The notes beneath the pieces are model-generated. The model did no database searches, was not told the origin of the DNA, and saw only the letters and a list, made by a program, of their open reading frames with translations. Source: Sphingopyxis sp. (GTDB lineage Bacteria > Pseudomonadota > Alphaproteobacteria > Sphingomonadales > Sphingomonadaceae). From it: 64,000 nucleotides of DNA. Position 1 is the stretch's first letter. Every line of letters starts with the position of its first letter. The translations under genes were made by a program, and so were the position numbers. Of the stretch, positions 52,470-60,454 are shown piece by piece. The stretch is taken from assembly GCA_016793775.1 (NCBI GenBank), contig JAEULK010000092.1, forward strand, positions 118,549 to 182,548, read 5' to 3'.

Positions 52470-54331
52470 CGGGGGCCATCCCTTCGGTCGCGCTGGTCGG
52501 CAATCCCAATGCCGGCAAATCGAGCCTGTTCAACGCGCTGACCGGCGCGCGGCAGAAGATCGCCAATTATCCCGGCGTCACCGTCGAGCGCAAGGCGGGG
52601 CACGCGAGCTTCGCCGACGGCCGCCCGATCTCGCTGATCGATCTGCCCGGCACCTACAGCCTGACCCCCGCGAGCCTCGACGAGGCGGTGACGCGCGACG
52701 TGGTCCTCGGGCGCCAGGCCGGCGAGCGCAAGCCCGACGCGCTGATCGTCGTGGTCGATGCGGCCAATCTCGACAATCATCTCTGCTTCGCGCTCGAACT
52801 GCTCGCACTCGGCCTGCCGATCGTCGTCGCGCTCAACATGCTCGACCTGGCGGAACGCGACGGGCTGACGCTCGATCCCGCGCGGCTGTCGCGCGAGCTC
52901 GGCGTGCCCGTGGTGCCGACCGTCGCGGTGCGCAAGCGCGGGCTCACCGAATTGCTCGTGGCGCTCGACGTCGCGATCGAATCGCACCAGCCGCGCGAAG
53001 CCGGCGCCGCGCCGCTCGGCGACGCCCCGCTGCATCAGCGCGCCCGCGCGATCGCCCAGGCCGCGACGGTCGACGAGACCCCGGTGCGGCGCTGGACCCA
53101 GCGCGTCGACCAGGTCGTGCTCCACCCCGTTGCCGGCTTGGTCCTGCTCGTCGCGCTGATGTTCGTGATGTTCCAGGCGGTCTTTTCCTGGGCGACCCCC
53201 TTTGCCGACGGACTCGAAGCCGGGGTGGGCGTGGTCCAGAACTGGGTGGTCGAGACCGTCCCGGCCAATTTCCTGCGCGACCTGGTGGTCGAGGGGCTGC
53301 TTGCGGGCGTCGGCGCGGTCGTCGTCTTCCTGCCGCAGATATTGATCCTCTTTCTCTTCATCCTGCTGCTCGAGGCCTCGGGCTATATGGCGCGCGCGGC
53401 GTTCCTCATGGATGGACTGATGGGCAAGGTAGGGCTGTCAGGCCGCGGCTTCATCCCGCTGCTATCGAGCTTCGCCTGCGCGGTGCCCGGCATCATGGCG
53501 ACGCGCGCGATCCCCGACGAAAAGGACCGGCTGACGACAATATTGATCGCACCGTTGATGACCTGTTCGGCGCGCATGCCCGTCTATACGCTGATCATCG
53601 GCGCCTTCATTCCCGCAGAAAAGGTCGGCGGCACACCGATCGGGCTGCAGGGCCTCGTGCTGTTCGGCCTATTCCTCAGCGGCATCGTCGGCGCGCTGCT
53701 CGTTGCGCTGGTGCTTCGCCGCTCGGTGACGAAGGGCAATGCGACGGGCTTCATGATGGAAATGCCGCGCTATCAGTGGCCGCGCGCGAACGACATCGTC
53801 ATCGCGCTGTGGCAGCGCGCGTGGATATTCCTCCGCCGCGCGGGCACGATCATCGCCGCGACGACGGTCATCTTGTGGCTGCTGCTGAGCTTCCCCAAGG
53901 TTCCCGAGAACAGCCGGCTCAGTCAGGTCGAGTATAGTGTCGGCGGCCGGATCGCGAGCGGACTCGAAGTGATCGTCGCGCCGATCGGCTTCAACCACGA
54001 CATCGCGGTCGCGTTGATCCCAGCGATGGCGGCGCGCGAGGTCGCGGTGTCGGCGATGGCGACGGCAAACGCGATCGACGCCGGCGATGACGAGGAAAAG
54101 ATGTCCGAACAGCTCGGCACCGCGCTGCAGGGCAAATGGAGCCTTGCCACAGCGCTTGCCTTCCTCGCCTGGTTCGTCTTCGCGCCGCAATGCATTTCGA
54201 CCATCGCGATCACCAAGCGCGAGACCAATGGATGGAAATGGCCCATGTTCATGGTTGGCTATTTGTTCCTGCTCGCCTATGCCGCTGCTGGTATCACGTA
54301 TTGGACGGCCGTCGCCTTCGGACTCGGCTGA
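52466..54331 (+). CDS. feoB: Ferrous iron transporter FeoB
   Basis: 621 aa. G1 motif GNPNAGKS (12-19), G3 [11 protein letters not shown]4 NMLD in the N-terminal G domain, then a multi-helix membrane part with [11 protein letters not shown] and the gate motif [13 protein letters not shown]. It imports Fe2+ across the inner membrane. Length fits the short FeoB type common in alphaproteobacteria. The ATG overlaps feoA. No feoC is present. Confidence 0.95.
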   Translation: MTGAIPSVALVGNPNAGKSSLFNALTGARQKIANYPGVTVERKAGHASFADGRPISLIDLPGTYSLTPASLDEAVTRDVVLGRQAGERKPDALIVVVDAANLDNHLCFALELLALGLPIVVALNMLDLAERDGLTLDPARLSRELGVPVVPTVAVRKRGLTELLVALDVAIESHQPREAGAAPLGDAPLHQRARAIAQAATVDETPVRRWTQRVDQVVLHPVAGLVLLVALMFVMFQAVFSWATPFADGLEAGVGVVQNWVVETVPANFLRDLVVEGLLAGVGAVVVFLPQILILFLFILLLEASGYMARAAFLMDGLMGKVGLSGRGFIPLLSSFACAVPGIMATRAIPDEKDRLTTILIAPLMTCSARMPVYTLIIGAFIPAEKVGGTPIGLQGLVLFGLFLSGIVGALLVALVLRRSVTKGNATGFMMEMPRYQWPRANDIVIALWQRAWIFLRRAGTIIAATTVILWLLLSFPKVPENSRLSQVEYSVGGRIASGLEVIVAPIGFNHDIAVALIPAMAAREVAVSAMATANAIDAGDDEEKMSEQLGTALQGKWSLATALAFLAWFVFAPQCISTIAITKRETNGWKWPMFMVGYLFLLAYAAAGITYWTAVAFGLG

Positions 54332-54363
54332 TCCTCCCATTTTCAAGCGGAGCGGAGCGGCGG

Positions 54364-54921
54364 ATGGCTGGCAGCGTCAACAAGGTAATTCTTATCGGCA
54401 ATCTGGGCGCGGACCCGGAGATCAAGTCGTTCCAGAATGGCGGCAAGATCGCCAATATTCGCATCGCGACGAGCGAAAACTGGAAGGACCGCATGACCGG
54501 CGAGCGCAAGGAGCGCACCGAATGGCATAATGTCGTGATCAACGGCGAAGGGCTGGTCGGCGTGGTCGAGCGTTATCTAAAAAAGGGCTCGAAGGTTTAT
54601 ATCGAAGGCAGCTTGCGCACCCGCAAGTGGCAGGACCGCGACGGTAACGACAAATATACGACCGAGGTCGTGATCGCGGGTATCGGCGGCGCGCTGACGA
54701 TGCTCGACGGCGCACCGGGTAACGGTGGCGGCGGATCGCGCGGCGGCGGCGGCGGTGGCGACTGGGACAATGGCGGCGGCGGTGGCGGCGGCTGGAACCA
54801 GGGCGGCGGCGGCTCGTCGGGTAGCGGCTCGTCGGGTGGCGGCGGCTTCGGCGGCGGTTCGGGCGGCGGCGGCGGACGTCCGCCGTTCGACGACGACCTG
54901 GACGACGACGTTCCCTTCTGA
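54364..54921 (+). CDS. ssb: Single-stranded DNA-binding protein
   Basis: 185 aa. OB-fold N-terminus ([31 protein letters not shown]), then a long glycine-rich linker and the acidic tail [10 protein letters not shown] that binds partner proteins. It coats single-stranded DNA in replication and repair. The ATG follows GGAGCGGAGCGG. mmcB begins 14 bases after its stop, so they are probably cotranscribed. Confidence 0.97.
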   Translation: MAGSVNKVILIGNLGADPEIKSFQNGGKIANIRIATSENWKDRMTGERKERTEWHNVVINGEGLVGVVERYLKKGSKVYIEGSLRTRKWQDRDGNDKYTTEVVIAGIGGALTMLDGAPGNGGGGSRGGGGGGDWDNGGGGGGGWNQGGGGSSGSGSSGGGGFGGGSGGGGGRPPFDDDLDDDVPF

Positions 54922-54935
54922 GCAACCGATCGACG

Positions 54936-55406
54936 ATGGCCACTGACCTGCTGATCGCCGCCGACATCGCGCGCGGCGTGTGCCGGTTGTTCGCGCAGCA
55001 GGGCTTGGTCGCGATTCCCGAGGTGCCGCTGCCCAACGGGCGGCGCACGGACCTGACCGCGATCGACGCCAAGGGCCATATCACCATCGTCGAGATCAAG
55101 GTCAGCCGCGCCGATTTGCACGGCGACGGCAAATGGCCCGACTATTGCGACTGGTGCGACCATTTCTATTGGGCGCTCGCCGCGGGACTCGACCCCGCGA
55201 TCCTCGACACCCCCGTCTACCGCCCCAAAACCTCGGGCCTGATCGTCGCCGACCGCTATGGCGCGGCTGTGGTGCGCGAGGCGGCGCGCTGCGACCTCGC
55301 GCCCGCGCGCCGCAAGGCCGAGCTGCTGCGCATCGGGCGGCTGGCGATGCGGCGGTCGATGGTCGCGAACGACCCTGAACTCGCCATGGGATGGGTCGAG
55401 GGTTAA
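54936..55406 (+). CDS. mmcB: MmcB family DNA repair protein
   Basis: 156 aa. Nuclease-like fold (PD-(D/E)XK style) with RRTDLTAIDAKGHITIVEIKVSRADLHGDGKW and CDWCDHFYWALA, the MmcB signature. In Caulobacter, MmcB is involved in the response to mitomycin C damage. It follows ssb by 14 bases. Its stop overlaps the convergent gene's stop within TTAA. No LexA box (GTTC-N7-GTTC) is visible upstream. Confidence 0.85.
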   Translation: MATDLLIAADIARGVCRLFAQQGLVAIPEVPLPNGRRTDLTAIDAKGHITIVEIKVSRADLHGDGKWPDYCDWCDHFYWALAAGLDPAILDTPVYRPKTSGLIVADRYGAAVVREAARCDLAPARRKAELLRIGRLAMRRSMVANDPELAMGWVEG

Positions 55407-55777
55407 AGCGGCTCGGTCCGCTCGTAAAAATATACCCAGACGAGGCCCACGACCGCGAAACCGGCCCACAGCATCAGCCCGATCGAAATCCCCGCGCCGA
55501 GCGCCAAGGGCATGGCGACAAGTACCAAGCCCAGCACCGCGACCGCGAACGCCCAGCGCAGATAGGATTTGCGCGGCCGCTGCGTGCGGGTTTCGACATA
55601 TTGCACCGCGAGGACGATCAGGACGAGCAGGCTGACCGACGCCACCATCGCGAAGACGCGCACCGCCCAGTCGCTGGGGTCGCGCCACAGCTGCACCGCA
55701 GCGAGCAGGACGACGGCGAGCCAGAGCCAATTGCGCCCGCGTGCCATCGCCCCGCCCCACCCGGCCTCCGCGCTCAT
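55403..55777 (-). CDS. Small hypothetical membrane protein
   Basis: 124 aa with four hydrophobic helices (NWLWLAVVLLAAVQLW, VFAMVASVSLLVLIVLAVQYV, YLRWAFAVAVLGLVLVAMPLALGAG, ISIGLMLWAGFAVVGLVW). No family recognised. The ATG overlaps the ribE stop by four bases (ATGA), so it is the last gene of the ribD-ribE unit. A role in flavin transport is possible but only suggested by position. Confidence 0.7.
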   Translation of the reverse strand: MSAEAGWGGAMARGRNWLWLAVVLLAAVQLWRDPSDWAVRVFAMVASVSLLVLIVLAVQYVETRTQRPRKSYLRWAFAVAVLGLVLVAMPLALGAGISIGLMLWAGFAVVGLVWVYFYERTEPL

Positions 55778-56388
55778 CCCCGCGCCTGCATCCGCGCGAG
55801 ATAACGCGCGAGGATGTCGATCTCGAGGTTGACCGGGCGCCCCGCGGCGGCCTCGTCGAGCGTCGTCATCGCGCGCGTGTGGGGGATGATGTTGAGCGTG
55901 AATTGGGCGCTGCCGTCCGCCTGGTCGCTCACCTCGTTGACCGTTAGCGACACGCCCTCGACGGTGATCGAGCCCTTGGCGGCGATATGCGGCGCGAGCT
56001 CGGCGGGCGCCGATACGATCAGCCCCCAGCTGTCGCCGACCGGGGTGACCGAGACGATTTCGCCGACGGCATCGACATGGCCGGTAACGATATGGCCGCC
56101 AAGCTCGTCGCCGACGCGGAGCGCGCGTTCGAGGTTCAGGCGGCGGCCGACCGCCCACATGCCGCTCGCGGTGCGTGCGATCGTCTCGGCGCTGGCGTCG
56201 ATCGCGAACCAGTTTCCGTCGCCGTCCTTGCCCTTGTCGATGACGGTCAGGCACGCGCCCGAACAGGCGATCGAGGCGCCGAGGTCGATCGTGTCGGTGT
56301 CGTAATCGGTGCCGATGACGAGGCGTGCGTCGCCGCGATCTTCGCGCGCGCGAACCGTGCCGATGTCGGTGATGATGCCGGTGAACAT
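55774..56388 (-). CDS. ribE: Riboflavin synthase alpha chain
   Basis: 204 aa. The duplicated lumazine-binding fold shows MFTGIITDIGTV at the start of repeat one and GGHIVTGHVD as the start of repeat two, ending in the usual helix. Two lumazines are dismutated to riboflavin. The ATG at 56388 has GAGGG five bases upstream; a TTG at 56400 is also open. Gene follows ribD by eight bases and overlaps the membrane gene. Confidence 0.95.
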   Translation of the reverse strand: MFTGIITDIGTVRAREDRGDARLVIGTDYDTDTIDLGASIACSGACLTVIDKGKDGDGNWFAIDASAETIARTASGMWAVGRRLNLERALRVGDELGGHIVTGHVDAVGEIVSVTPVGDSWGLIVSAPAELAPHIAAKGSITVEGVSLTVNEVSDQADGSAQFTLNIIPHTRAMTTLDEAAAGRPVNLEIDILARYLARMQARG

Positions 56389-56396
56389 AGCTGCCC

Positions 56397-57371
56397 TCAA
56401 ATGATCCTGATGCGCTCGTAGACGTCGAGCTGGTCGCTGCCAAGCAGGCGGCTGTCGGTCAGCCGCCAGCGGCCGTGCGCCGCAGCCAGGTCGGTCAGCC
56501 CGATATCGCCGAGCGCCGCCCTACCGACGCCGATCAGGATCGGGGCGCGATAGAGCAGCAGCCGGTCGACGCGGTCGGCGGCAAGGAAGGCGGAGGCCGC
56601 CCCCGCACCGCCCTCCACGAGCAGCGAATCGACGCCCTCGATGGCGTCAGGCGATGCGACCGCGGTCCAGCCCTCGGGCGCCGCGCCGCTGGTGAGGAGC
56701 AGGCGCTGCGGGCTGCGGCGTTCGAGGCCGGGCAGGCGCACGTCGAGCCGGGGCGAATCGGCGTCATAGGTCCCGCGCCCGACGAGGATCGCCTGATGGC
56801 GCGCGCGTTCAAAATGAGCGTGCGCGCGCGCGCGGTCGCCGGTGATCCAGCGGCTCGTCCCGTCGGCGCACGCGATGCAGCCGTCGAGCGAGGTCGCGAG
56901 CTTGAGCGTGACGAAAGGCCGCCCCTCGGCCTGCCGCGTCCACCAGGGCGCCATCACGCCGCGCGCCGCCGCCGCCGCCACGTTGAAGACGACGTCGATC
57001 CCCGCATCCTGCAGCCGCGCGATACCTTGGCCGTTGGTCCTTATATCGGGGTCCTGCGCCGCGATGACGACGCGCGCGACGCGCGCATCTATCAGCGCGT
57101 CGGTGCAACAGGGGCCGCGCGGGCTGGCATGGACGCAGGGTTCGAGGCTGACATAGGCGGTCGCCCCGCGCGCCGCAGCACCCGCGGCGGCCAGCGCCAC
57201 CGCTTCGGCGTGCGGCCGGCCGCCGGGCTGGGTCCAGCCGCGCCCGATCACCCGGCCATCCTTGACCAGCAGGCAGCCGACATTGGGATTGGGAGCCGAC
57301 GAAGGCCGGCCGCGCAGCGACAGCGCGATCACCGCCGCCATCCAGTCGGCATCGGCGGGCGGACGCCGCAT
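56397..57371 (-). CDS. ribD: Bifunctional riboflavin deaminase/reductase RibD
   Basis: 324 aa. N-terminal deaminase with zinc site H54AE56 and PC-type cysteines (PCVHASPRGPCC, Cys79/Cys88), then the NADPH reductase domain (FVTLKLATSLDGCIA, WITGDRARAHAH, SLLVEGGAGAASAFL). It carries out two successive steps after GTP ring opening. The ATG overlaps the stop of the gene at 57371 by one base (TGATG). Followed by ribE. Confidence 0.95.
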   Translation of the reverse strand: MRRPPADADWMAAVIALSLRGRPSSAPNPNVGCLLVKDGRVIGRGWTQPGGRPHAEAVALAAAGAAARGATAYVSLEPCVHASPRGPCCTDALIDARVARVVIAAQDPDIRTNGQGIARLQDAGIDVVFNVAAAAARGVMAPWWTRQAEGRPFVTLKLATSLDGCIACADGTSRWITGDRARAHAHFERARHQAILVGRGTYDADSPRLDVRLPGLERRSPQRLLLTSGAAPEGWTAVASPDAIEGVDSLLVEGGAGAASAFLAADRVDRLLLYRAPILIGVGRAALGDIGLTDLAAAHGRWRLTDSRLLGSDQLDVYERIRII

Positions 57372-57844
57372 CAGGGTTGGGGTTGGGCGACCGGCCCGGC
57401 CTTGGGGCCGCGCGCAGCGCGTTCGGCGAGCGTCGAGCGCTTGGGCGGTGCCGGCTTTTCCGCCAGCGTGTCAGCCTCGGCGCCCAGCGTCTCGCGCGTC
57501 ACCTTGTCGGCCTCGGTCGAATCATAGTCGACCCCCAGCCCGTCGGCGAGCCGCTGGAACTCGGCGCGGCGCTTGGCGTTGGCGCGCGTCGTTTCCTTGG
57601 CGCGCTCGACCCACTCGGCGCGCACTTCCGCCGCACTGCGATCGCCTTTCCAATTCTCGAAATAGACGATGCCGAGCTTCGGCTCCTCATAGGGGATCAG
57701 ATATTTGGAGAAGCCCCAGAAGATGAGGATCGGCAACACGATCGCCAGCCCCCACACCGCCCAGCGATGCGGACGCGGCTCGCGGACATAGGCCCAGAAA
57801 TCGGACAGGCCGCCGCTGACGTCCCAATGGCTCAACATTCCCAT
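57371..57844 (-). CDS. Hypothetical protein with one transmembrane helix
   Basis: 157 aa. A single transmembrane helix (WAVWGLAIVLPILIFWGFS) is preceded by a short cytoplasmic part and followed by a charged helical region (RAEWVERAKETTRANAKRRAEFQRLADGL) and a Pro/Ala-rich tail. Likely an inner-membrane protein. It is the first gene of the ribD-ribE operon, overlapping ribD by one base. No family recognised. Confidence 0.65.
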   Translation of the reverse strand: MGMLSHWDVSGGLSDFWAYVREPRPHRWAVWGLAIVLPILIFWGFSKYLIPYEEPKLGIVYFENWKGDRSAAEVRAEWVERAKETTRANAKRRAEFQRLADGLGVDYDSTEADKVTRETLGAEADTLAEKPAPPKRSTLAERAARGPKAGPVAQPQP

Positions 57845-57991
57845 GACTCCGATTTAGGCGATGTCGCGACGATTTGCGAGAGGCAGGGTGACGAGGCGCC
57901 GTCGCGCGGCACCGGTGTCACGATTGCAAAAAATGCAATAGCAAATGCTTATTTCGCAGTTGCACAAATTTTTGTGCGCTGCAATATGAGC

Positions 57992-58052
57992 ATGCCTTTT
58001 AGGCATCCTCTCCCAAAACTTTCACGGGCCACCTTCGGGTGGCCCTTTTTTT
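57992..58052 (+). ncRNA. Candidate small RNA with an anti-Shine-Dalgarno motif
   Basis: About 60 nt. ATGCC pairs with GGCAT (57992-57996 with 58002-58006) as a first stem. The single-stranded CCTCTCCC (58007-58014) comes next, and the strong terminator at 58026 closes it. A promoter-like TTGCAC (57960-57965), 17 bases, AATATG (57983-57988) lies upstream. The flanking genes are both on the minus strand, so the plus-strand terminator has no gene to end. CCTCTCCC could pair with GGGAGAGG-type ribosome binding sites, as the CCUCCUCCC-type small RNAs of alphaproteobacteria do. Confidence 0.6.
58026..58052 (+). terminator. Rho-independent terminator of the small RNA
   Basis: GGGCCACC, loop TTCG, GGTGGCCC, then seven Ts. 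On the minus strand there is no T-run after the hairpin, so the orientation is plus. It ends no coding gene. Confidence 0.9.
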
Positions 58053-58102
58053 GTTTGCGCCGCATCGACGCATTTGCGTCATTGATAACGCTAACGAACC
58101 AA

Positions 58103-58558
58103 TCAGGATTGTACGGGCGTGCACGTCTCGAACCGGCGGACTTCGGCGATAAAGCTGCCCGGAAGGGGGGTCGCGCCGCCGCTGTCCATGTCGATATGGG
58201 CATAGCTGATCTCGATATCGGTGAGCCGCTTCTCCCCCCGAAAGACACCGCAGTGCAAAGTGAAATGGTCGCGCCCGAATCGGCTGATTCGCGCCGCGAT
58301 GGTGATCAGCTCGTCGAGTCGCGCGGGCGCATGATAATCGATCTCGCAATGCGTCTCGCGAATGTCGGTGCCATATTGATGGAAATAGGGACCGGGCTGC
58401 CCCTCGCCGAGCGCGCGGAAATATTCGGTCACCCCGATATCGGCATAGACGAGATAATGGGCGTTAAAGACGATATTCTGCCCGTCGATCTCGTTGAAAC
58501 GCACGCGCACCGTCTCATGGACGCGAAAATCGCCGAGCGACACTTGCTCGATGGGCAT
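58103..58558 (-). CDS. YbgC-type acyl-CoA thioesterase (hotdog fold)
   Basis: 151 aa. The 4HBT/YbgC sequence VRFNEIDGQNIVFNAHYLVYADIGVTEYFR is clear, and GRDHFTLHCGVFRGEKRLTDIEISY gives the central helix and strands. It hydrolyses acyl-CoA or similar thioesters. The ATG at 58558 lies one base before the aminopeptidase stop, so they are probably cotranscribed. Substrate unknown. Confidence 0.88.
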   Translation of the reverse strand: MPIEQVSLGDFRVHETVRVRFNEIDGQNIVFNAHYLVYADIGVTEYFRALGEGQPGPYFHQYGTDIRETHCEIDYHAPARLDELITIAARISRFGRDHFTLHCGVFRGEKRLTDIEISYAHIDMDSGGATPLPGSFIAEVRRFETCTPVQS

Positions 58559-58559
58559 A

Positions 58560-60386
58560 TCAGGCGGCGAGCGCGGCGGGGGTACGGTCGAGCGGCGCGC
58601 ACGTCGCTTCGAGCCATGCGCGGTCGTCGCCGTCCATGCCCGGCGCCAGTTTCTCGAACACCGCAGCGTGATAGGCGTCGAACCAGTCGGCCTCGGCGGG
58701 CGAAAGCAATGCTGTGTCGATGAGATTCTGCGCGATCGGCGCGAAGGTAATCGTCTCGAACCCCAGCATATCCTCTTCGGCACCGTCGATGCTCTGCGGC
58801 ACGACGATCACCAGATTTTCGATGCGGATGCCGAAATGCCCCGCCTTGTAGTAGCCGGGCTCGTTTGAGAGGATCATGCCCGCATGCAGCACCTCCTCCG
58901 TCCCCGCCTGCCCGCCCGAGGGCTTGGCGATGCGCTGCGGCCCTTCGTGGACGGCGAGGTAGGTGCCGACGCCGTGACCGGTGCCATGCGCATAATCGAC
59001 CCCGTCGGCCCATAGATATTGGCGCGCGAGGATATCGAGCTGGCTGCCGCGCGTTCCCTTCGGGAAGCGCGCCATGGCAAGCGCGATATGGCCTTTCAGC
59101 ACCTGGGTGAAGCGGCGGCGCATTTCGGCGGTGGGCGTACCGATTGCTATCGTCCGCGTGATGTCGGTGGTGCCGTCGGCGTACTGCCCGCCCGAATCGA
59201 CGAGATAGAGCGTGCCTGTCTCGATCGCGCGGTTGGTGGTCTCGTCGACCTTATAATGCGGCAGCGCGCCATTGGGGCCGGCGGCCGATATGGTATCGAA
59301 GCTGAGATCGACGAGTCCACCACCCGCCTCGCGGAAGTCGCGCAGCTTGGCCGCCGCGCCGAGTTCGTCGAGGCCGCCCTGCGGCGCGACATCCTCCATC
59401 CATTGCAGGAAGCGGGCGACCGCGACGCCGTCGCGGACATGCGCGGCGCGGGTGCCATTGAGTTCGGTATCGTTCTTGATCGCCTTGGGCAGCACCGCGG
59501 GATCGCGGTGGCGCTCGATCTTCGCGCCCGCCGCCTCGAGCGCGGTAAAGATCGCCGCGACTGCCGAGCCGGGGTCGACCGCGACCTTCTTGTCCTGGAG
59601 CGCCGCGAGCGCCGCTTCGAACGCATCGCGGTCGTGGATGCACACGCTGTTGCCGAGATGCGCGCGCACCGCGTCGGTCATCTTTTCAGGCGCGATGAAC
59701 AGGTCGGCGGTGGCATCGGCGTGGAGCAGCGCGAAGGCGAGCCCGACCGGCGTGTGGCTGACATCCTGCCCGCGGATGTTGAAGGTCCAGGCGATCGAAT
59801 CGAGCGCGGTCATCACCGCGGTGTCGAGCCCCTTCGCCTTCAGCCAGTCGGCGATGACCGCCCGCTTATCAACCGCGCTCTGACCCGCAAGCTTGACGTC
59901 ATGCACCGCGACCACCGCATCGCTCGGCGCCGGCTGGTCATCCCACACCGCATCGATCGGATTGCTGCCTACCGCGACCAGTTCGGCGCCCTTCGCTGCC
60001 AACGCCGTCGCGGTCGCATTGGCCCAGTCGATGCCGTGCAGCCAGGGGTCATAACCCACCTTCTGCCCCGCGCTGACGTTGGCGCCGAGCCATTCGGCGA
60101 CGCTCGACGCCGGCACGCCGACATAGTCGAACAGCCCGCCATCGACCTGGTCGCGCACCTGCACCGTATAGCGGCCGTCGATGAACACCGCGGCCTTGGC
60201 GGGCAGCACCGCCGCCGTCCCGGCCGAGCCGCCGAAACCGGTCAGCCACGCCATGCGCTGCGCATAGGCGCCGACATATTCGCTCATATGCTCGTCGCTG
60301 ATCGGCACGACAAAGCCGTCGAGACCGCGCTTCGCCAGTTCGGCGCGCAGGCGGGTCAGGCGGTCTGCATGGACGGGGCTGGACAT
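58560..60386 (-). CDS. Aminopeptidase P family (M24) metallopeptidase
   Basis: 608 aa. Three-part layout: two creatinase N-terminal-like domains followed by an M24 catalytic domain. Metal ligands are visible in LYLVDSGGQYADGTTDITRT (Asp, Asp), GTGHGVGTYLAVHEGP (His), SNEPGYYK (Glu) and IENLVIVV (Glu). It removes residues before proline. The ATG at 60386 has AAGGAA upstream. It is divergent from the oligopeptidase B gene, 68 bases apart. Confidence 0.92.
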   Translation of the reverse strand: MSSPVHADRLTRLRAELAKRGLDGFVVPISDEHMSEYVGAYAQRMAWLTGFGGSAGTAAVLPAKAAVFIDGRYTVQVRDQVDGGLFDYVGVPASSVAEWLGANVSAGQKVGYDPWLHGIDWANATATALAAKGAELVAVGSNPIDAVWDDQPAPSDAVVAVHDVKLAGQSAVDKRAVIADWLKAKGLDTAVMTALDSIAWTFNIRGQDVSHTPVGLAFALLHADATADLFIAPEKMTDAVRAHLGNSVCIHDRDAFEAALAALQDKKVAVDPGSAVAAIFTALEAAGAKIERHRDPAVLPKAIKNDTELNGTRAAHVRDGVAVARFLQWMEDVAPQGGLDELGAAAKLRDFREAGGGLVDLSFDTISAAGPNGALPHYKVDETTNRAIETGTLYLVDSGGQYADGTTDITRTIAIGTPTAEMRRRFTQVLKGHIALAMARFPKGTRGSQLDILARQYLWADGVDYAHGTGHGVGTYLAVHEGPQRIAKPSGGQAGTEEVLHAGMILSNEPGYYKAGHFGIRIENLVIVVPQSIDGAEEDMLGFETITFAPIAQNLIDTALLSPAEADWFDAYHAAVFEKLAPGMDGDDRAWLEATCAPLDRTPAALAA

Positions 60387-60454
60387 GGCGGCTTCCTTGT
60401 TCCTACATCGCGGCCATCGCGCCCATCGGGGCGACACCGCGGGGATTTTGAGTG

